Of a stretch of DNA of 8,963 bases, positions 7,749 to 8,963 are shown one piece after another. The translations under genes were made by a program, and so were the position numbers. The first letter of the stretch is position 1. Each line of letters begins with the position of its first letter. Under the pieces are notes generated by a model. The model saw only the letters and a list, made by a program, of their open reading frames with translations, ran no database searches and was not told the DNA's origin. This DNA is from an uncultured Bacteroidota bacterium (lineage in GTDB: Bacteria > Bacteroidota > Bacteroidia > Chitinophagales > Chitinophagaceae). Location of the stretch: assembly GCA_946479535.1 (NCBI GenBank), contig CAMLGP010000071.1:1-8963 (forward strand). Direction: 5' to 3'.

Positions 7749-7865
7749 CAGGTTCAGGTAGGCGCATTTGGCAGCCAGGCTTTTAAGCCAGGGAAGAGGA
7801 AGGGTAGTTCCTTTTCTGCTGCTAAAAATGGTCGTATTCGGAGCGTTTGATGCATTTTTATTTAT
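7749..7865 (-). other. Probable 5' extension of the polymerase gene with an ATA at the expected start
   Basis: These 39 codons are in frame with the polymerase and contain no stop. They begin ATA-AAT-AAA-AAT and read (I/M)NKNASNAPNTTIFSSRKG, then a polar/basic stretch, WLKSLAAK and CAYLNL, which completes the first membrane helix of the polymerase. The ATA (7863-7865) overlaps the flippase TAA stop (7862-7864) as ATAA, the same spacing as the three ATGA junctions further on. No ATG, GTG or TTG lies in this part of the frame; an in-frame CTG lies at 7776-7778. An in-frame TAA lies a little further upstream, near 7889. An ATG at 7853-7855 is in another frame and stops after 33 codons. Confidence 0.6.
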
Positions 7866-8963
7866 CGCCTTATCAGCGTTATGGTCTTTTTAAAGTATTT
7901 GGGTATTAATTGAATCTCTTCCCTTATGCCCCGCATGAATTTTTCAAACGTATCACCTGTTAATGTCAGTGATACGCTGAACACATAGGGTATAAGGATG
8001 ATATCTGCAATCACTGTTGAAATAGCTGCACCTTCCAGGCCGAATAATTTAGATAATACTACGCATCCCGCAACAGCCAGTACCATTGCTATCAGGTAGC
8101 GAACCGCCAGTCCTTCATGCCGGTTGGAAGCCATGTGAATGACACTGCTCGTAAACCAGAGTGAATTAAAGGGTATGGGAAGCAGGAATAACAATAAAAG
8201 TGTGCGTGGCATTGCAAATGCATTTCCTGTCCAGAACGCGAAAAGTTTATCGCCAAATAATCCAAGTACCAATACAAAAAAGAGGGCGATGGCAATAGAA
8301 AGTACAACGCCTATCCGGTGAAGTCGGGCTGCTTTATGTAATTCCCCTTTGCCAAACAAATGACTGAGTTCTGGCCACATCACCTGGTTGATCAGTTCCA
8401 GCATCTGATTAATGGAACGGACCAGTGTTCTCACAGATCCAAAGATGGCAACTGCAACGGGTCCCAGTATCATTTGAATGACCAGGATATTCCCCTGGAA
8501 GATCAGTGCATTTCCCAATGGAAATGCCTGAAAGGCCAATCCTTTTCGGAATAACCAGCGCAATAAACCTTTTTGTACCAATCCTGGCGAATAGGATAAG
8601 GAAGGCATGGCTTTCTGGCTTATCCATTGAGTTGAAATAATGAAGAGTATGGTGGAGCCCAGCACAGCAAGTGCCAGGTGATCCAGCCTTTTGCTGAATT
8701 GAAGTATGACTATCATCGCCAGTAATTCAACCCAGGGCCTGAAACTATACAGATAGATGAAAGTATGTGCTTTATGAGCCGCTCTGAATCTTGCCTGGAA
8801 TACTTCTCCATAAAAAGACAGAAGAGTAGAAAGGCTGAACCAGATGATCACCCACATGATCTCTGAATGGCGACCGGCAGGTAATTTCAGGAACCCGTCC
8901 CAGGGCACAAAAATGGCAATGGGTAATAGGACCACCAGTCCTATTATAAGAATGTAAGAAACT
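7862..8963 (-). CDS. Polysaccharide flippase, Wzx/MATE-like (5' end outside window)
   Basis: The frame is open to the right edge, so the gene is partial; about 366 residues are visible, against roughly 430-500 for whole flippases. A GTG at 8935 lies inside a hydrophobic stretch (VSYILIIGLVVLLPIAIFVP), and so is not the true start. Many hydrophobic segments, about ten, are spread along the protein. The central part, GNILVIQMILGPVAVAIFGS followed by RTLVRSINQMLELINQVMWPELS, is typical of lipopolysaccharide/EPS flippases of the MATE-like (MOP) superfamily, as is LFGLEGAAISTVIADIILIPY near the end. The C-terminus is basic (KKTITLIRR). It should move undecaprenyl-linked repeat units across the inner membrane before polymerisation. 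It is followed directly by the polymerase, a usual pairing. Confidence 0.88.
   Translation of the reverse strand, partial: VSYILIIGLVVLLPIAIFVPWDGFLKLPAGRHSEIMWVIIWFSLSTLLSFYGEVFQARFRAAHKAHTFIYLYSFRPWVELLAMIVILQFSKRLDHLALAVLGSTILFIISTQWISQKAMPSLSYSPGLVQKGLLRWLFRKGLAFQAFPLGNALIFQGNILVIQMILGPVAVAIFGSVRTLVRSINQMLELINQVMWPELSHLFGKGELHKAARLHRIGVVLSIAIALFFVLVLGLFGDKLFAFWTGNAFAMPRTLLLLFLLPIPFNSLWFTSSVIHMASNRHEGLAVRYLIAMVLAVAGCVVLSKLFGLEGAAISTVIADIILIPYVFSVSLTLTGDTFEKFMRGIREEIQLIPKYFKKTITLIRR

Noticed and set aside
7749..7861. Intergenic promoter between flippase and polymerase
   Set aside because: I saw no Bacteroidota-type TAnnTTTG element on the minus strand here, and the stretch is better explained as coding sequence of the polymerase.
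8933..8935. GTG as the true start of the flippase
   Set aside because: The frame remains open to the window edge and the GTG sits inside a hydrophobic helix; the visible length is also short for a whole flippase.
59..8963. A novel defence or mobile system
   Set aside because: All genes match polysaccharide assembly families. There is no nuclease, transposase, integrase, phage gene or toxin-antitoxin pair.

Overview
The window is a single one-directional gene block. Every credible gene lies on the minus strand and reads from the right edge towards the left, with almost no non-coding DNA from base 59 to base 8963. It is the inner part of a cell-surface or extracellular polysaccharide cluster of the Wzx/Wzy type. 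The organism looks like a member of the Bacteroidota, perhaps near Chitinophagaceae. The reasons are moderate base composition, AT-rich regions before the starts with no convincing Shine-Dalgarno sequences, and protein styles (WcaF-type acetyltransferase, WaaE-like GT2, FkbM methyltransferase) common in exopolysaccharide loci of that phylum. This placement is an inference.

In transcription order the layout is: a lipid-linked oligosaccharide flippase (7862-8963, start beyond the right edge); a polytopic repeat-unit polymerase (6342-7748, probably starting further upstream near 7865); three GT-B glycosyltransferases of the GT4 type (5152-6345, 4085-5155, 2919-4088); a WcaF-like hexapeptide O-acetyltransferase (2275-2901); a GT2 glycosyltransferase (1420-2271); a VanZ-family membrane protein (951-1436); and an FkbM-family methyltransferase (59-940). 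Three junctions in a row share a 4-base ATGA stop/start overlap, and the others are 3-17 bases apart or overlap by 17. This fits one co-transcribed, translationally coupled operon.

The likely joint role is as follows. Glycosyltransferases extend a lipid-linked repeat unit in the cytoplasm, and the acetyltransferase and methyltransferase decorate it. The flippase moves it across the inner membrane and the polymerase joins units in the periplasm. The initiating sugar-phosphate transferase, the export machinery (Wza/Wzc-like) and nucleotide-sugar synthesis genes are not in the window and would have to be encoded elsewhere.

The left edge (1-59) holds two copies of a 25-base imperfect palindromic repeat that abut the last stop codon. 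They may be the start of a longer repeat array or a tandem-hairpin terminator. The most unusual point is the flippase/polymerase junction. The polymerase frame stays open upstream of its first usable GTG, back to an ATAA overlap that has exactly the geometry of the ATGA overlaps elsewhere but with ATA in place of ATG. I see no clear sign of a wholly new system; the set is a recognisable polysaccharide locus.
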